A stretch of 64,000 nt of DNA, taken from NCBI GenBank assembly GCA_947568835.1, contig OX387612.1, positions 6,944,001 to 7,008,000 of the forward strand, in the 5' to 3' direction. Below are positions 53,939 to 64,000 of this stretch, piece by piece. Both the position numbers and the translations under genes were made by a program. The notes beneath the pieces are model-generated. The model saw nothing but the letters and a program-made list of their open reading frames with translations. It was not told the DNA's origin and made no database searches. The DNA comes from Protonemura montana. Lineage: Eukaryota > Arthropoda > Insecta > Plecoptera > Nemouridae. Numbering within the stretch: position 1 is the first letter of the stretch; the number at the start of each line of letters is the position of its first letter.

Positions 53939-56900
53939 GTACGAACACCAATATTACGTCCTTCGTGGTACATAACCTAAAAATTTACCGCTGAGCATGG
54001 CAATATTTTCTTTTGTGGTTTAACTTAGATTTGTTTTTACAGGTCTGTTTTAAAACTAATTGGGATTCTCATAAAGTATTGCACAAACTTGCAAGTAAGT
54101 CCTCATTCAGTAGTAGGCAGTTCGTATTACTGCATGCCTCAAACGTGTACCTTGTACAAATCTTAATCTACATTTTTCAGAGGGAATTCGCTGCAAGTCA
54201 GGTGACAACGATGAATACGATCCATGGCCAAACTATCATTTCACTGGGAGGCTTCGACCATTCAAACAGGCAATCCCTAGAACTGTGCCTTCACACATAC
54301 CAAGGCCGGATTATGCAGATCACCCGGATGGGGTGCCAGTCTCCGAACAAGCCATGCGAAACAGCGCACAGATCAAGGCTTTGAATGAAGAGGAAATTGA
54401 AGGTTGGCTTTAAACAAATACACTGCTGGTCTTTTAACTATTTTTATTATCTTAACTTTATGCTCTGTAGTGAAGTGAACCTCTGACAACTATTATCGTC
54501 AGCCTTTTACCTCTTATTTTAGGCATGCGAGTGGCGTGTCAGCTCGGAAGAGAGGTTCTGGACGAAGCGGCAAGAGTGATAGCCGTAGGAGTGACAGCTG
54601 ATGAAGTCGATCGAGTAGTTCACGAGGCTTGCGTCGAGAGAGAGTGCTATCCATCTCCACTAAATTACTACTGTTTCCCTCGTTCGTGCTGCACGTCAGT
54701 AAACGAGGTTATTTGTCACGGTATTCCTGACACTAGGCCTTTGGAAGATGGAGACATCTGTAACGGTGGGTTGGAAATTTAGTTAATATTCTTATTATGT
54801 TTGAAGAAGATATTCAATGGTGTATTATTAAATTGATTTCCTTGTTTCTGTAGTTGATGTGACGGTGTACCATCGCGGCTTTCACGGCGACCTCAACGAG
54901 ACTTTTCTTTTGGGCAATGTTTCTGAAGAAGCACGGAAGCTGGTCCAAGTGACACACGAGTGCCTTGCTAAGTCAATTGAGATTGGTTAGTTACAGCCAC
55001 TCTTTTTACACAACAGTGCCGAAATTACCTAGTTGGTAGTTAGTACTATCTGTACAGTTACACCCAATGACAATGAGTGAAGATACTAGCACAAGTTCTG
55101 CCCCCCTGCACTGCTACCAACTTGGGAACTTCAACTTCAGTAGAGGAATTTGAAAATATCATGTATATCTAAAAATGAATTCCCAGGATTGTTTTAATTG
55201 CTAGAAAAATTCTGATAGTAGTTTGAAAAACAAAACATATTAACACGACAAAAGCAGAAGAGTGTATTTTCTCTTACCGAACGGAGTATAGGTGTTTGAA
55301 AATAAATGGGGGATATTTAACAAAGACTCCATGCTTATTGAAGATTGCTTTTTGATTCAAATCGGGTCTAATTTCATTTAAACTAGCTAGGCGAAAGCAA
55401 CATATGGTGACAATAATCAAAGGGACAAACAAGGCTCTTACACCAGAATAGCCAGCAACCAAGAACCTGCCAATTGCAGACATTTTCATCATCTAACTCG
55501 TAGCGACCAAACCAGGGACCTCCCAAGTACATGACAGTTGTGGCATTATCACCACGAAAATAACCTGAAAAGGTTATAATTTATCCAGGCTCACCTGTAT
55601 GTCTATTTGCCTGCAGTTCGACCGGGCGAGAAATACCGCGAGTGTGGCAACGTGATCCAAAAGCACGCACAGGCGAGCGGCTTCTCCGTCGTGCGGAGTT
55701 ACTGCGGCCACGGAATCCACCGGCTGTTCCACACCGCGCCTAGTATTCCCCACTATGCAAGTCAGTACCGATTGGACATTGTTCGATCCAAAAGTCTTTG
55801 ACTTTAGAGCTAGTTTCATAATGTCCAGCTAAAATGATAATATTTGGTTAAGATGAAAATAGTATGATCTGATTGGCTGTCATCATGGAGATGAGTCTGT
55901 AACTGGCAGTTATTTTTCTAAGCACACATTGTGATACTGGACCTTAGTGAATTGCTTATTAGCTAAAAGTGCAGCCAAATTGTATCTTCAAGTTCAAGTT
56001 TCAAGTTTCTTTATTTCATCATTTCACCAGTACAATATGGCATTAGACAAGTCAGTAAATTAGCTTACAATAATAATTATATGTCTATAATACATCGATA
56101 CAAATGTCAATGTCGTCTACGTCATTTAAAATTTTTTAAATTCCTGTACTGAATAATAGGCATGCTGTATGAAAAATATTTTCAAATTTGTTTTAAAACC
56201 GTTCTTGTTATTCTTACTGTAAGTCAGTTGACAATCTGATAAAAGTTTATTGTAAAAAAAATTGCCATTTGCTATTGGACTTTTGTTACTGAATTTTGAA
56301 TGTTTGTCAATCTTTAAAATGTTGTTAGTTTCTTTATTATTGTTGTTTATTGTCAATTATTAAACATTTTACATGTTATGGTGACAGTCAAGCCTTAAAA
56401 TACTTAAAGCCTTAAATACGATACAGTTACAATTTGTCCAATTTTTTATTGTTTAAAACTCTTCGTTATTTTTTCTGCAGACGTATCCATAGAATTACAT
56501 AGGTCAGGTTAGGTGTCCAATATTCATGTGTTTCATTTTGTTCAGATGTCAAATTCATGATATCAAGTATATATATCACAGCATTATAAATTTAGAGGCA
56601 AGGCAAAGTTATAATACCAAATTGCATAAAAAGCGGTCTGCATGAATCTTTATAATCTTGCCGTACATGGGTTAAAACACGGACTTGTTTTCTAACACAA
56701 TAAAACGGTAACTTTATCTTAACTCCATACAGAAAACAAGGCGGTCGGCGTGATGAAGGCCGGCCACTGCTTCACGATCGAGCCGATGGTGTCTGCGGGC
56801 ACGTGGCGTGACGTCACATGGCCTGACAAGTGGACAGCAGCTACCGTCGACGGACGGCTTTCCGCTCAGTTCGAGCACACGATGCTCGTTACGGACGACG

Positions 56901-56965
56901 GATGCGAGCTGCTTACGGCGCGGAAAGCCAACGGCGGCCAGCCGTATTTCATGGATAGTGTTTGA
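53822..56965 (+). CDS. Metap1: Methionine aminopeptidase 1, complete seven-exon gene
   Basis: Cytosolic enzyme that removes the initiator methionine from nascent proteins. Exons 53822-53938, 54043-54094, 54181-54402, 54523-54765, 54854-54985, 55617-55760 and 56733-56965 join in phase to 1143 nt, 380 aa, near the human length. An N-terminal C6H2-type zinc-finger region ([21 protein letters not shown]) precedes the pita-bread catalytic domain. Metal ligands by alignment are D213, D224 (GDLNET), H287 (YCGHGIH), E320 (TIEPM) and E351 (QFEHT), all present. AATAAA lies at 56990-56995, 25 bp after the stop. It is divergent from tolloid. Intron 6 carries a LINE 3' end and intron 5 one diverged unit of the 54-bp minisatellite. 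Confidence 0.97.
54043..54094 (+). CDS. Metap1: Metap1 exon 2: zinc-finger C-terminus
   Basis: Short 52-nt exon encoding [17 protein letters not shown] with the final C/H ligands. Acceptor TTTTTACAG, donor A|GTAAGT. Confidence 0.94.
54181..54402 (+). CDS. Metap1: Metap1 exon 3: linker region
   Basis: Encodes [15 protein letters not shown] and [20 protein letters not shown], the conserved linker before the catalytic domain. Phases are 1 and 1. Confidence 0.95.
54523..54765 (+). CDS. Metap1: Metap1 exon 4: catalytic domain, N-terminal part
   Basis: Encodes [17 protein letters not shown] and [20 protein letters not shown], then [17 protein letters not shown], highly conserved in MetAP1. Confidence 0.96.
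54854..54985 (+). CDS. Metap1: Metap1 exon 5: first two metal ligands
   Basis: Reads [18 protein letters not shown]; the two aspartates 11 residues apart are metal ligands. Phases are 1 and 1. Confidence 0.96.
55076..55135 (+). repeat. Single unit of the 54-bp minisatellite in Metap1 intron 5
   Basis: GAAGATACTAGCACAAGTTC and CCCCTGCACTGCTAC match one unit of the 28.9-29.7 kb array with several changes. Confidence 0.7.
55617..55760 (+). CDS. Metap1: Metap1 exon 6: histidine ligand
   Basis: Encodes [20 protein letters not shown] and HRLFHTAP, with the metal-binding His. Acceptor CCTGCAG, donor A|GTCAGT. Confidence 0.96.
56000..56360 (-). mobile_element. LINE 3' end in Metap1 intron 6
   Basis: Minus-strand frame 56356-56126 contains [15 protein letters not shown] and [18 protein letters not shown], resembling the same RT C-terminal tail as the copy near 58.3 kb but from a different family; followed by an AT-rich 3' UTR to about 56000. 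5' truncated and decayed. Confidence 0.6.
56733..56965 (+). CDS. Metap1: Metap1 exon 7: last ligands and stop
   Basis: Encodes [15 protein letters not shown] and [20 protein letters not shown], ending at TGA 56963-56965. Confidence 0.96.
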
Positions 56966-56989
56966 GTTTTGTGACGACGGTTTTTAATC

Positions 56990-56995
56990 AATAAA
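56990..56995 (+). terminator. Metap1 poly(A) signal AATAAA
   Basis: Canonical AATAAA 25 bp after the Metap1 stop codon, followed by GTGTGATGG-type G/T-rich sequence. Confidence 0.8.
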
Positions 56996-57844
56996 GGTGT
57001 GATGGAATTTATGTAATGGTTTTTTTTCTGGTTTTAAGGTTAAGTTACTTTCTCAATGTCAAATGATCTGGTTTGAGTTAATAGGTTAAGTGCGTATGCA
57101 ACCAGCGCTAATTCTCAACGTCATGCCATTGGGTTTTTAGGATTGGTCCAAGTCTGTGTGCATAAATAAAGATGAAATGCAAGTAATCTGCGAGAAATTA
57201 CGAAGTTGTTTGTCGTAACTTTTGAGCATACACGGTAATGCATGCCCATTTTACTGATAGTTTTTTACAGTAATTTACACATTAACATGGTGCTAATAGG
57301 AGGGCTATTTTACTCGAGTTAGAAATTCGTTAAGGATACGAAGAGAACTTGGTGTGTCTTTGTCAGTTTAGTTTTTTTGGTGATTTTCTGTGTTTTGCAT
57401 TGGAGTTAAATGGATTACCAAACCTAGGTGGGTAAAACTGAAATTGGTGTGAAATTGGTGTTATATCACGATATAACAACTAAAATAGGTTATAGAATAT
57501 GGAAAAAATGGATTTGAAAGTAAAAATATTTGTAAGAAAAAATTTTCTGATTTTTTATATTAATTTCGACTTTTTTCTAACTTGAAGGTGAATCTTACTG
57601 ACACCAGGTGCAAGTTATTTTAGTCATTGGTTAGTTGAAGTAAAGGGCAACATGGAGATTGTCGTGTCCAAAACAAGTTGAAATATTAACACTTTACAAG
57701 AAAATCACGAATCAAACAAATATCCTCCTATAGCTAATTAAAAGTATAAAAAAGCAATTCACAAGTTTGCATATTTGGGACTCACTAAACTATTCGTCTT
57801 TCAACAATCTCGTCTCATTTTGAGATGCAAGAATAGCCCAGCCA

Positions 57845-58941
57845 CATAGTTGGAGAAGATCGTTTTGAAATCGATCTTCGCGATCGTTTTTTTTTAAGAT
57901 CAAATTCAAATTTGTTTCAACAAAAGATCAAGTTCATTTAAAAGATCGTTTTCGAAAATATCATGTGATCTCTAGAAAAAAGCGTATTTTTAGCACCGAT
58001 AGGTACTGGGAAATACAATAATAATAATAATAATAATAATAATTTTATTGTCCAAAGAATCACAAAGATATAGAGACAGTCAGGATAATTCCCATCGTTT
58101 GATATAAAATGTATTTACAAATATTTACATTTTTCATAATATTCGTCAGTAGAGTAAAAACAGTAACACAATAAAAATTCTTTTAGTTTATAATTAAAAG
58201 TATTCTCACTGCTAGCTTTAATCTCTGTCGGGAGAGCATTGTACAATTTGGCTCCAGCATAAAGAGGGCCTTTAGTTAAAATTGAGAGATGGTGTTTTGC
58301 TAGGGGAACTGGAAGGTTTCCTGTCTTCCTAGTGTCATGCGGGTTGCTATTAGGAGGGGCTGTTTGTTTGTTGTTATGTACAAAAATAATGCAGTTGAAT
58401 ATATATACACATGGTAATGGTAGAATATGAAACTTTTTGAACATGTAATATTAATATAGAAATACTAGGGACACGATGCGAAGTCCAAATATGACTGTTA
58501 GTCAAGAATACAAGAAGAAAATTAACAGCCTGTAAACACTTAACAGGAACAAAAATGCCTATAAAGAGGCTTCGAATCTCGATGACCCAATTTGAGAAAA
58601 GCTTTGGTCGTGGACAGGCACGGCGGACATACTAGGCAGCATTTGCACGCATCAATAAAACTACTAAAAGTTAAACTAAGAACTGTTTGGAATCCTGGAA
58701 ACGCTTTCAGGTCTTTGAAAGAAAACTAAAAGCTATGGAAAATAATTTTCCATTTGCCACATTCAAATTTCAACTGTCAAGTGTTGTACAACAACAAACA
58801 CCAAAAAAGGAACGACTGTGCAAACGATCTTGATCTTTTAAAACGATCTTTTTAAAAAGATCGTGGACAATCCGATCGCAATCGAATAAAAAGATCGCGA
58901 TCAGTTCGAAGATCACTAAAAAAAGATCCTTCCCTAACCAT
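57845..58941. mobile_element. TIR element with direct-repeat flanks, containing a LINE end
   Basis: ATAGTTGGAGAAGATC (57847) and the complement of GATCCTTCCCTAACCAT (58941) form diverged TIRs; GCCCAGCCA occurs outside both ends (57836-57844, 58942-58950). Ends are rich in GATCGCGATC-type palindromes. A LINE 3' fragment sits inside. Confidence 0.68.
58017..58447 (-). mobile_element. Non-LTR retrotransposon (LINE) 3' end, reverse transcriptase C-terminus
   Basis: Minus-strand frame 58444-58115 reads FHILPLPCVYIFNCIIFVHN, later GAKLYNALPTEIKAS and LKEFLLCYCFYSTDEYYEK, the usual C-terminal pattern after the RT domain in Jockey/RTE-like ORF2. The element ends in an (ATT)n tail (58017-58045), typical of target-primed insertion. 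5' truncated. Confidence 0.75.
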
Positions 58942-59369
58942 GCCCAGCCAATAACTGAACGGTAAATACCGACCACATTTCTAACTCTTACTTCCAAACC
59001 ACGTCGATGTTCCACCAATTTTTACCCAGCCAACTGTGAACTCCCCACTGGCGATCGCGATATCAGGCAAAGTTATCATACAACGAATTTGTCTCGTCGT
59101 TAACTTGCCCGAACATTCAATTCTTCCGGATTTCTATCGGCAAGCTTCGATTGTTATCTGGGTCATCCGCTGTGGCTTATTCTTTGTCGACCGTTTTGTG
59201 GACGTCGTTGGCCGCTTCACTTTTCAAAGCAACGGACCGGTACAGCATGGGAATGCGTATTCTTGAAAAGGCGACAGAGAATGGTGGCGTGTGGTTCGTA
59301 CAGATTTTCGCGTTAAATACGTCTCTATTCTACGCCCCAGGTTCGCTTGTCAACAAAAAAACTGCTTTA

Positions 59370-59570
59370 GATTGCCGTGAACCCATGTTTTACCCACGCA
59401 TTACAATTACCATAGATTTTTAATCTATGCTATTACATTGTGATGAACTGCCCGATGCCGGGCACTGGATACTTGTTTTAGATTGCGATGACAACCCCTG
59501 TTTCACACACCCATTACTATTACATTGTGATGAACTACCCGATGCCAGGCACGGGTTACTTGTTCTTTGG
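59370..59570 (+). repeat. Dispersed repeat R3, tandem copy
   Basis: CTATTACATTGTGATGAACT recurs about 88 bp apart, with GCCCGATGCCGGGCAC hairpin-like cores; a third, diverged unit may precede. Confidence 0.65.
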
Positions 59571-59640
59571 GTAGAAAATGTTTCGTTTTTGACTTGTGCC
59601 TCTTTAGGCGATGGCTTTTATCACTGTGTTTAAAATTACT

Positions 59641-59885
59641 GTAGTCAGAGAACCAGCGATAATACTAAGTTGTCTGCAGATCAAACGAGCCGGCAATAAG
59701 TGGTAACGGTAGGTGCCACCCGATGGCGTTTGCACCCGCCCTTTCTTAAACATCTCAAATCAAATTATTTAGTAAGCGTACACCAGTCTCAAATGCGAGT
59801 AATCTAAGAGAAATTACGAACTAAACTCTCCATTTTTGCTCAGGTAAAGAAGTCATTCGAGAAGATATTTAAACATTAGTGGTAT
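59641..59885 (-). mobile_element. Family M MITE
   Basis: AGTCAGAGAACCAGCGATAA, GCCACCCGATGGCGTTTGCA, ATCTAAGAGAAATTACGAAC; internally shortened. Confidence 0.7.
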
Positions 59886-59914
59886 AATAGGACCAAAAAA
59901 ACAGTGCACCATTA

Positions 59915-60085
59915 TATTATTAACAACACTATAACCGTCTCAAAAATTGATGCAAAATAACATGCAAATAAAAGTGTTCAAGTCCGCGTTTGGGCATCAA
60001 TTTTTGAGACGGTTATAGTGTTGTTAATAATAAAATACTCCGCGCATTGCAAGCGTTTGCAGTTTAAACAAGAGTTCATCCTAGT
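59915..60085 (+). mobile_element. tRNA-SINE 3' part with 39-bp perfect inverted repeat
   Basis: Arms 59915-59953 and 59994-60032 are perfect reverse complements (39 bp) around a 40-bp loop containing GTTCAAGTCCGCGTTTGGG (box B-like). The standard tail GCATTGCAAGCGTTTGCAG follows. Confidence 0.75.
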
Positions 60086-60204
60086 GCACCATTAAATGGT
60101 GAAGTCAATTAATCAACAAAGAATTTAGTATTTTTAGGATTTTGACAATTTTTGTCTGGCGGATTCTTACTATGATGTTACGCCACTGTAGTCTACGGCT
60201 ATAG

Positions 60205-60549
60205 TTACACATTTATATGGGTAATTGCAATAAAAGCGCATGGATCTTCACCGGACGAATAGTTACTTTTATGCCCGAGAGTGAATTGATTGTAAAAACG
60301 TTTCCATGCTTCGGACTGGTAACCCAGATAATCGGACAGTAAATTCGATCCGGTCGCGAATTTCAAATGTTCATTGAAGTCAGCTGTCGTTTTCTTTTGA
60401 TGTTCGACTTCGGACAATGTTCTCCGAAATGCGGTTAAATTGGTTGACTTGGTTTCAGTCGGTCGTTTGAGCGGGAAGATACTACTCGATAAAATTTCGA
60501 CAAATTGAACAATTGTTTTAAAAATAAAGCCATGGCAATTTCTGTACAT
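60205..60549 (-). CDS. Hypothetical ORF, 114 aa
   Basis: Open frame of 114 codons with ordinary coding-like composition (for example EHLKFATGSNLLSDYLGYQS) ending in TAA, preceded by a possible acceptor CTTATGTACAG. A competing frame opens at ATG 60530 region with a mitochondrial-presequence-like start (MALFLKQLFNLSKFYRVVSS) but stops after 32 codons, so an old frameshift is possible. No family recognised. Confidence 0.3.
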   Translation of the reverse strand: MYRNCHGFIFKTIVQFVEILSSSIFPLKRPTETKSTNLTAFRRTLSEVEHQKKTTADFNEHLKFATGSNLLSDYLGYQSEAWKRFYNQFTLGHKSNYSSGEDPCAFIAITHINV

Positions 60550-60904
60550 AAGTAAGAACGATGTTTAAATACAAATTGACAAATCTTTTCCAAAATACAT
60601 ATTGATCACCCTTTTGAGACATCTCTCAAAACTACATAGCAATTGAAGCAAGTGTTTAGGACCAGCACACGCATATTTGCTGCCCCAAAAACTCCAGCTT
60701 TTGGGTTTTTGCAAAGATCACTGGTTTATTTTGACAAAGCTCTCAGATTGGACAAAGTTGTGACTGTTGTTACTTCAGTATTTCACATGCCTATCTTAGG
60801 TATTTTAGTTTTACACATTGTCTTTGTTTTTTTGCAATTTATTTGTAATTTGTAATCATAATGTATTTTTATTTTTGAAGAGTCCACATCCTTTTGCTCT
60901 TTGA

Positions 60905-61060
60905 ATGTAAGCTCTTAGATGGTCAAGTCGAGACGAGTTAAAATCTTAACACATGACCAAATAAACTCAAATCGAACCGAAGACTTACCACTTGAAAACT
61001 GAAAAAAAAGGCAAGCAAATTAGATCTCTCCGAGTTTTTGGGACAGAGTTTTTTAAGGGA
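60905..61060 (+). repeat. Dispersed repeat R2, 3' part
   Basis: AGATGGTCAAGTCGAGACGA and CCACTTGAAAACTGAAAAAA match the 3' half of the other copies. Confidence 0.62.
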
Positions 61061-62192
61061 ATCAGTTTAAATGAAAAGGGTATACTTTTTATTTTATTTC
61101 ATATTTTTATTTTTTAAATACCAGACTTAAAAAATAGTTGTAGGACAAAAATAAATTATACGATGTAATTATGTTTCACATAAATGTACAGTATATTGAT
61201 ATTAATTGCTAAAATCACCTGGGATACTTCCTCAAACTTTCACGATTCACAAGATATCTAGTTATTGACGGTTTTGTACGGAGCACAAACAACTGGGAAT
61301 CTATTCCCAGGTTTGCTCAGAGAGGTGAGTTAAGCCAATCTAACACAATATTGATTCATAAAAAAAAATAGGCAAAAATTTAATTTCTTAAACATTTCTT
61401 TAACCAAACGTTATAAAGGGGCATAATTTAAACACGTTGTCTGACAGGGCAGTTACTGATTTGTTGTCTTAAACTCATCTTCTCTTCGTTTGCACAAAGA
61501 AAGTTTGAATTTGAGCTGAAAAATTATATTGATTTTGTTTTGTGAGATGCCTGTGAATGTTTGACTAGCGTTTATTCTACCTTAAAAATGCTCTCAACAC
61601 TGCTATACCGTTCCCATTACAGTCGAAATCATTACCTATGCTCATAGTTGTATGTTTTATCATCTTTGAAATGGTGATACTAATAAAACATAAACTAAAA
61701 ACATATGTTATTTTTCTGTTTTTACCTGTATTTTCTATAATGTCAAGCGAAAACAGTTTCTTATTTAGAATGCCATCTTTGTGTGAGAACAACAATTCAA
61801 ATGAAGAAATCAAACTCAAATATTCTCAAAATAGCTTTCATCTTTACCTCAACTAATTAACACATCCCGTTAAAAATAACTCCTTCTCATTTGGGCCGGT
61901 TGGGACAAATTTAACAACGTAGAATGACCACTAGAGCCTTTTAACAGCGCTCACTCACCCATAAGAATTTGTAGGGTAAGAAGGCTACGTATTTCGGCCA
62001 TTTTGAATGGAAGTTCTATTTTTTTTAAATAAACTGTAACCGTCACTTTAGCTTAACTTGACAGTTGAGCAGCCGTAATTGATGTACAGTTAAAATTAAA
62101 ATTGTCTCAACCGGGCCTATTTAATACTAGATTTGATGATGGCGAAGGATAAATAAGTGATGTGACTTCTTGATCAGCTGAGCCCTAGGATT
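61061..62192. other. AT-rich unassigned sequence
   Basis: No repeat or coding region recognised; would be the 3' side of the minus-strand terminal exon at 62193. Confidence 0.5.
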
Positions 62193-62272
62193 CTAGAAGA
62201 AACCACCGTAGTTTGGCCCTGAGGGCACCTGGAAGCCTTGAGGTACTCGTGGGTTGGGGAAGACGGGTCCGG
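62193..62272 (-). CDS. Possible terminal coding exon, Pro/Gly-rich C-terminus
   Basis: Strong acceptor TTTTATTATTTCAG, then 25 open codons in phase 1 (GPVFPNPRVPQGFQVPSGPN then YGGFF) and TAG. The regular Pro/Gly pattern looks like a real C-terminal tail. The rest of the gene would lie at higher coordinates, possibly outside the window. Confidence 0.4.
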
Positions 62273-62559
62273 CTGAAATAATAAAATAAAAAAGCAGGAT
62301 GAGAAAATTGTTGTAAGCGGTGTTAATGTTTGGAAAACGTGGGATTTGATACTGAAAATAAGGCGATTATTGATTTTTTTTTGTGATATTTGACATTTTT
62401 CATTTTGTATCACGAGATTCCGGTGTCAAAGTAAAACTATCTGCGGTTCAGCAACTTAGAATTATTTTTTAATCATGCTGTTTCATAAAATTCACTGGTA
62501 AAATAACCATGGCATATGTTTGTGCGAATTACCAAGTTAAAATACATCTGCATCTGGCT

Positions 62560-62942
62560 TTAAATTGGTCGCGAAGTTAAGTAACACCGCGCTGAGTCAG
62601 GTATTGGATGGGTGACTATCATATAAATGACAAATTCTTTTCGGGAGAGAGGTTGGAGGGATGAAAGTGAGTGCAAATGCATACGCCTTGCTTATCAACC
62701 TCTCGACAGCATGGATTTGTGGGGGAATCCTGCTGTTCGAGTTGTACCGTCCTTCGGAAGGGACGTTAACCCGGTGGTCCCCTTGGAGCTATGCAACAGG
62801 AGTAGGCTACGCGTTGGCACCAGATTTACTCACTTCCCTTCTAGTTTATAGGTTATGTTCATCATGATCCTCATGACCAGACTAGTGCCACAGGGCTCGT
62901 TGTCAAAACAGTGCGTCGTTAAACACCACAAATCAATCAACC
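62560..62942 (+). mobile_element. 5S-derived SINE, near full length
   Basis: GCGAAGTTAAGTAACACCGC, TATTGGATGGGTGACTATC, complete body, and AAACAGTGCGTCGTTAAACA tail ending in CAAATCAATC. Confidence 0.9.
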
Positions 62943-63329
62943 ATATCGCTCCTCCTTCTCCTAAGATCAAAATCTGACCACCGAAAAAAAGTACAACGGG
63001 ATACGCCCAATCTAAATTTATGCTCGTGATTTTTTAACGGCAAAATATTTATGTAATTCCTTTCGATTTCGGTTTGAAGTTTTTCACGACACGATTGGAA
63101 AAAAAAAAACAACAAAACCGGTTGCATAATTCTCATCGGATCAACGTGAAAACACGGACTCATTGCGAACGAAACCGAAGAAATCAAATGTTTATAAATT
63201 TAGAAATCAGTCATCGTGAAAAACAGTCAAAACAGTTACTTTAATCTTATTAGAAGATATTTCTAAAGCTCTCAGAGAATTGTACTAACTAGCGTTGAGT
63301 TTGTACTTATATTCAGATGGACAACAGTA

Positions 63330-63568
63330 TAATGTTAAACTTTCTGCTGAGGAAAAGATGTGGCAAAACTTTGTAACGGTAGGTGTCACCCGATGGCGCT
63401 TACGGCCATCGTTTTAATGCGGATAATCTGCAAGAAATTAAGAAATGAAGTTTTTTAACACTCTAAGCGATGGTGAGTACATCTAGAAGCAATCTCTATT
63501 AATGTCGGTAAAGCAGTCATTTGGCAGCGATTTTTCTCGAGGGCCTTTTAAAATTAGCATAATGATTT
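63330..63568 (-). mobile_element. Family M MITE
   Basis: GTTAAACTTTCTGCTGAGGA, GTGTCACCCGATGGCGCTTA and AAGCAGTCATTTGGCAGCGA. Confidence 0.72.
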
Positions 63569-64000
63569 TACAGTACTAGACAATGCCGAAAAGTTAAACC
63601 GGACATTTTTATACAGTTTTTGTATATTTTCCAAGCACAACAACGGTATGGCTTGTAAATATTGCTAATAAAGTCCCTAAATACTTCCTTTATGCCAGTT
63701 GTAACCTTAACATGCAAGGTTTTGTCAATGACAATATGTAATTGACAATTCAGTTAGTGTATTTAATTAATCCCGACACATAAGTTATACCACTATTTTT
63801 AAATGGCACTGCAATTGTTCAACCAGGCTGTTCAAAAAATGAAAATTTGAAACTTTTTCGCTTTTAGCAAAACCGCTGCAAGATTTTTTTTTAATGGAAC
63901 AAAGAAACTGGCAAGCTTCTTGCGAACCAAACTTTATTTTGAGAACTCGCTTGGGATGTTTTCAACAAAACTTACTCAGTTTTTCGCAATATTATTGAAT

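Overview
This is an animal nuclear genome window, almost certainly an insect or other arthropod. Its genes are split by GT-AG introns, coding exons are GC-rich in AT-rich surroundings, and SINEs, MITEs, LINE ends and minisatellites fill the space between exons. The species cannot be named. The tolloid CUB4/EGF2 region reads closest to insect Tolloid as I remember it.

Layout. (1) 3832-5849, minus: a three-exon gene for a disordered Pro/Ser-rich protein with a Cys patch and a basic segment (353 aa); I do not recognise it. (2) 8143-9247, plus: the last two exons of a CRIP-type single-LIM protein; its first exon is not visible. (3) 14540-52361, minus: a complete tolloid/BMP1-family metalloprotease gene of 18 core exons (1134 aa: signal peptide, basic propeptide, astacin, CUB-CUB-EGF-CUB-EGF-CUB-CUB). 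A further 51-nt in-frame candidate cassette exon lies inside CUB3. Exon phases agree at every junction. Intron 1 alone is about 21 kb and holds several minisatellites and many transposable-element copies. (4) 53822-56965, plus: a complete seven-exon methionine aminopeptidase 1 gene (380 aa), divergent from tolloid with about 1.46 kb between start codons. (5) Weak candidates only: terminal exons at 13663-13773 and 62193-62272, an ORF at 60205-60549, and a start exon at 12976.

Repeats are the second theme. A 5S-rRNA-derived SINE (SINE3-like) occurs about 19 times in both orientations. A 68-bp satellite (two arrays) appears to be an amplified internal piece of that SINE. A 43-bp CACGTG-containing minisatellite occurs as four arrays in both orientations with shared borders, so it looks carried by a mobile element. 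Other arrays have periods of 26, 41, 49, 54 and 114 bp. There is also a tRNA-headed SINE, a TIR-bearing MITE family of about 350 bp, a long-armed foldback family, a hAT-type element with an 8-bp target duplication, a second TIR element containing a LINE 3' end, and a 39-bp perfect inverted repeat.

Functionally, Tolloid is a secreted protease that activates BMP/TGF-beta signalling and processes matrix, MetAP1 is a cytosolic housekeeping enzyme, and CRIP proteins are small zinc-binding LIM proteins. Nothing suggests that the genes act in one pathway. The clearest new material is the satellite biology and the possible CUB3 cassette exon.
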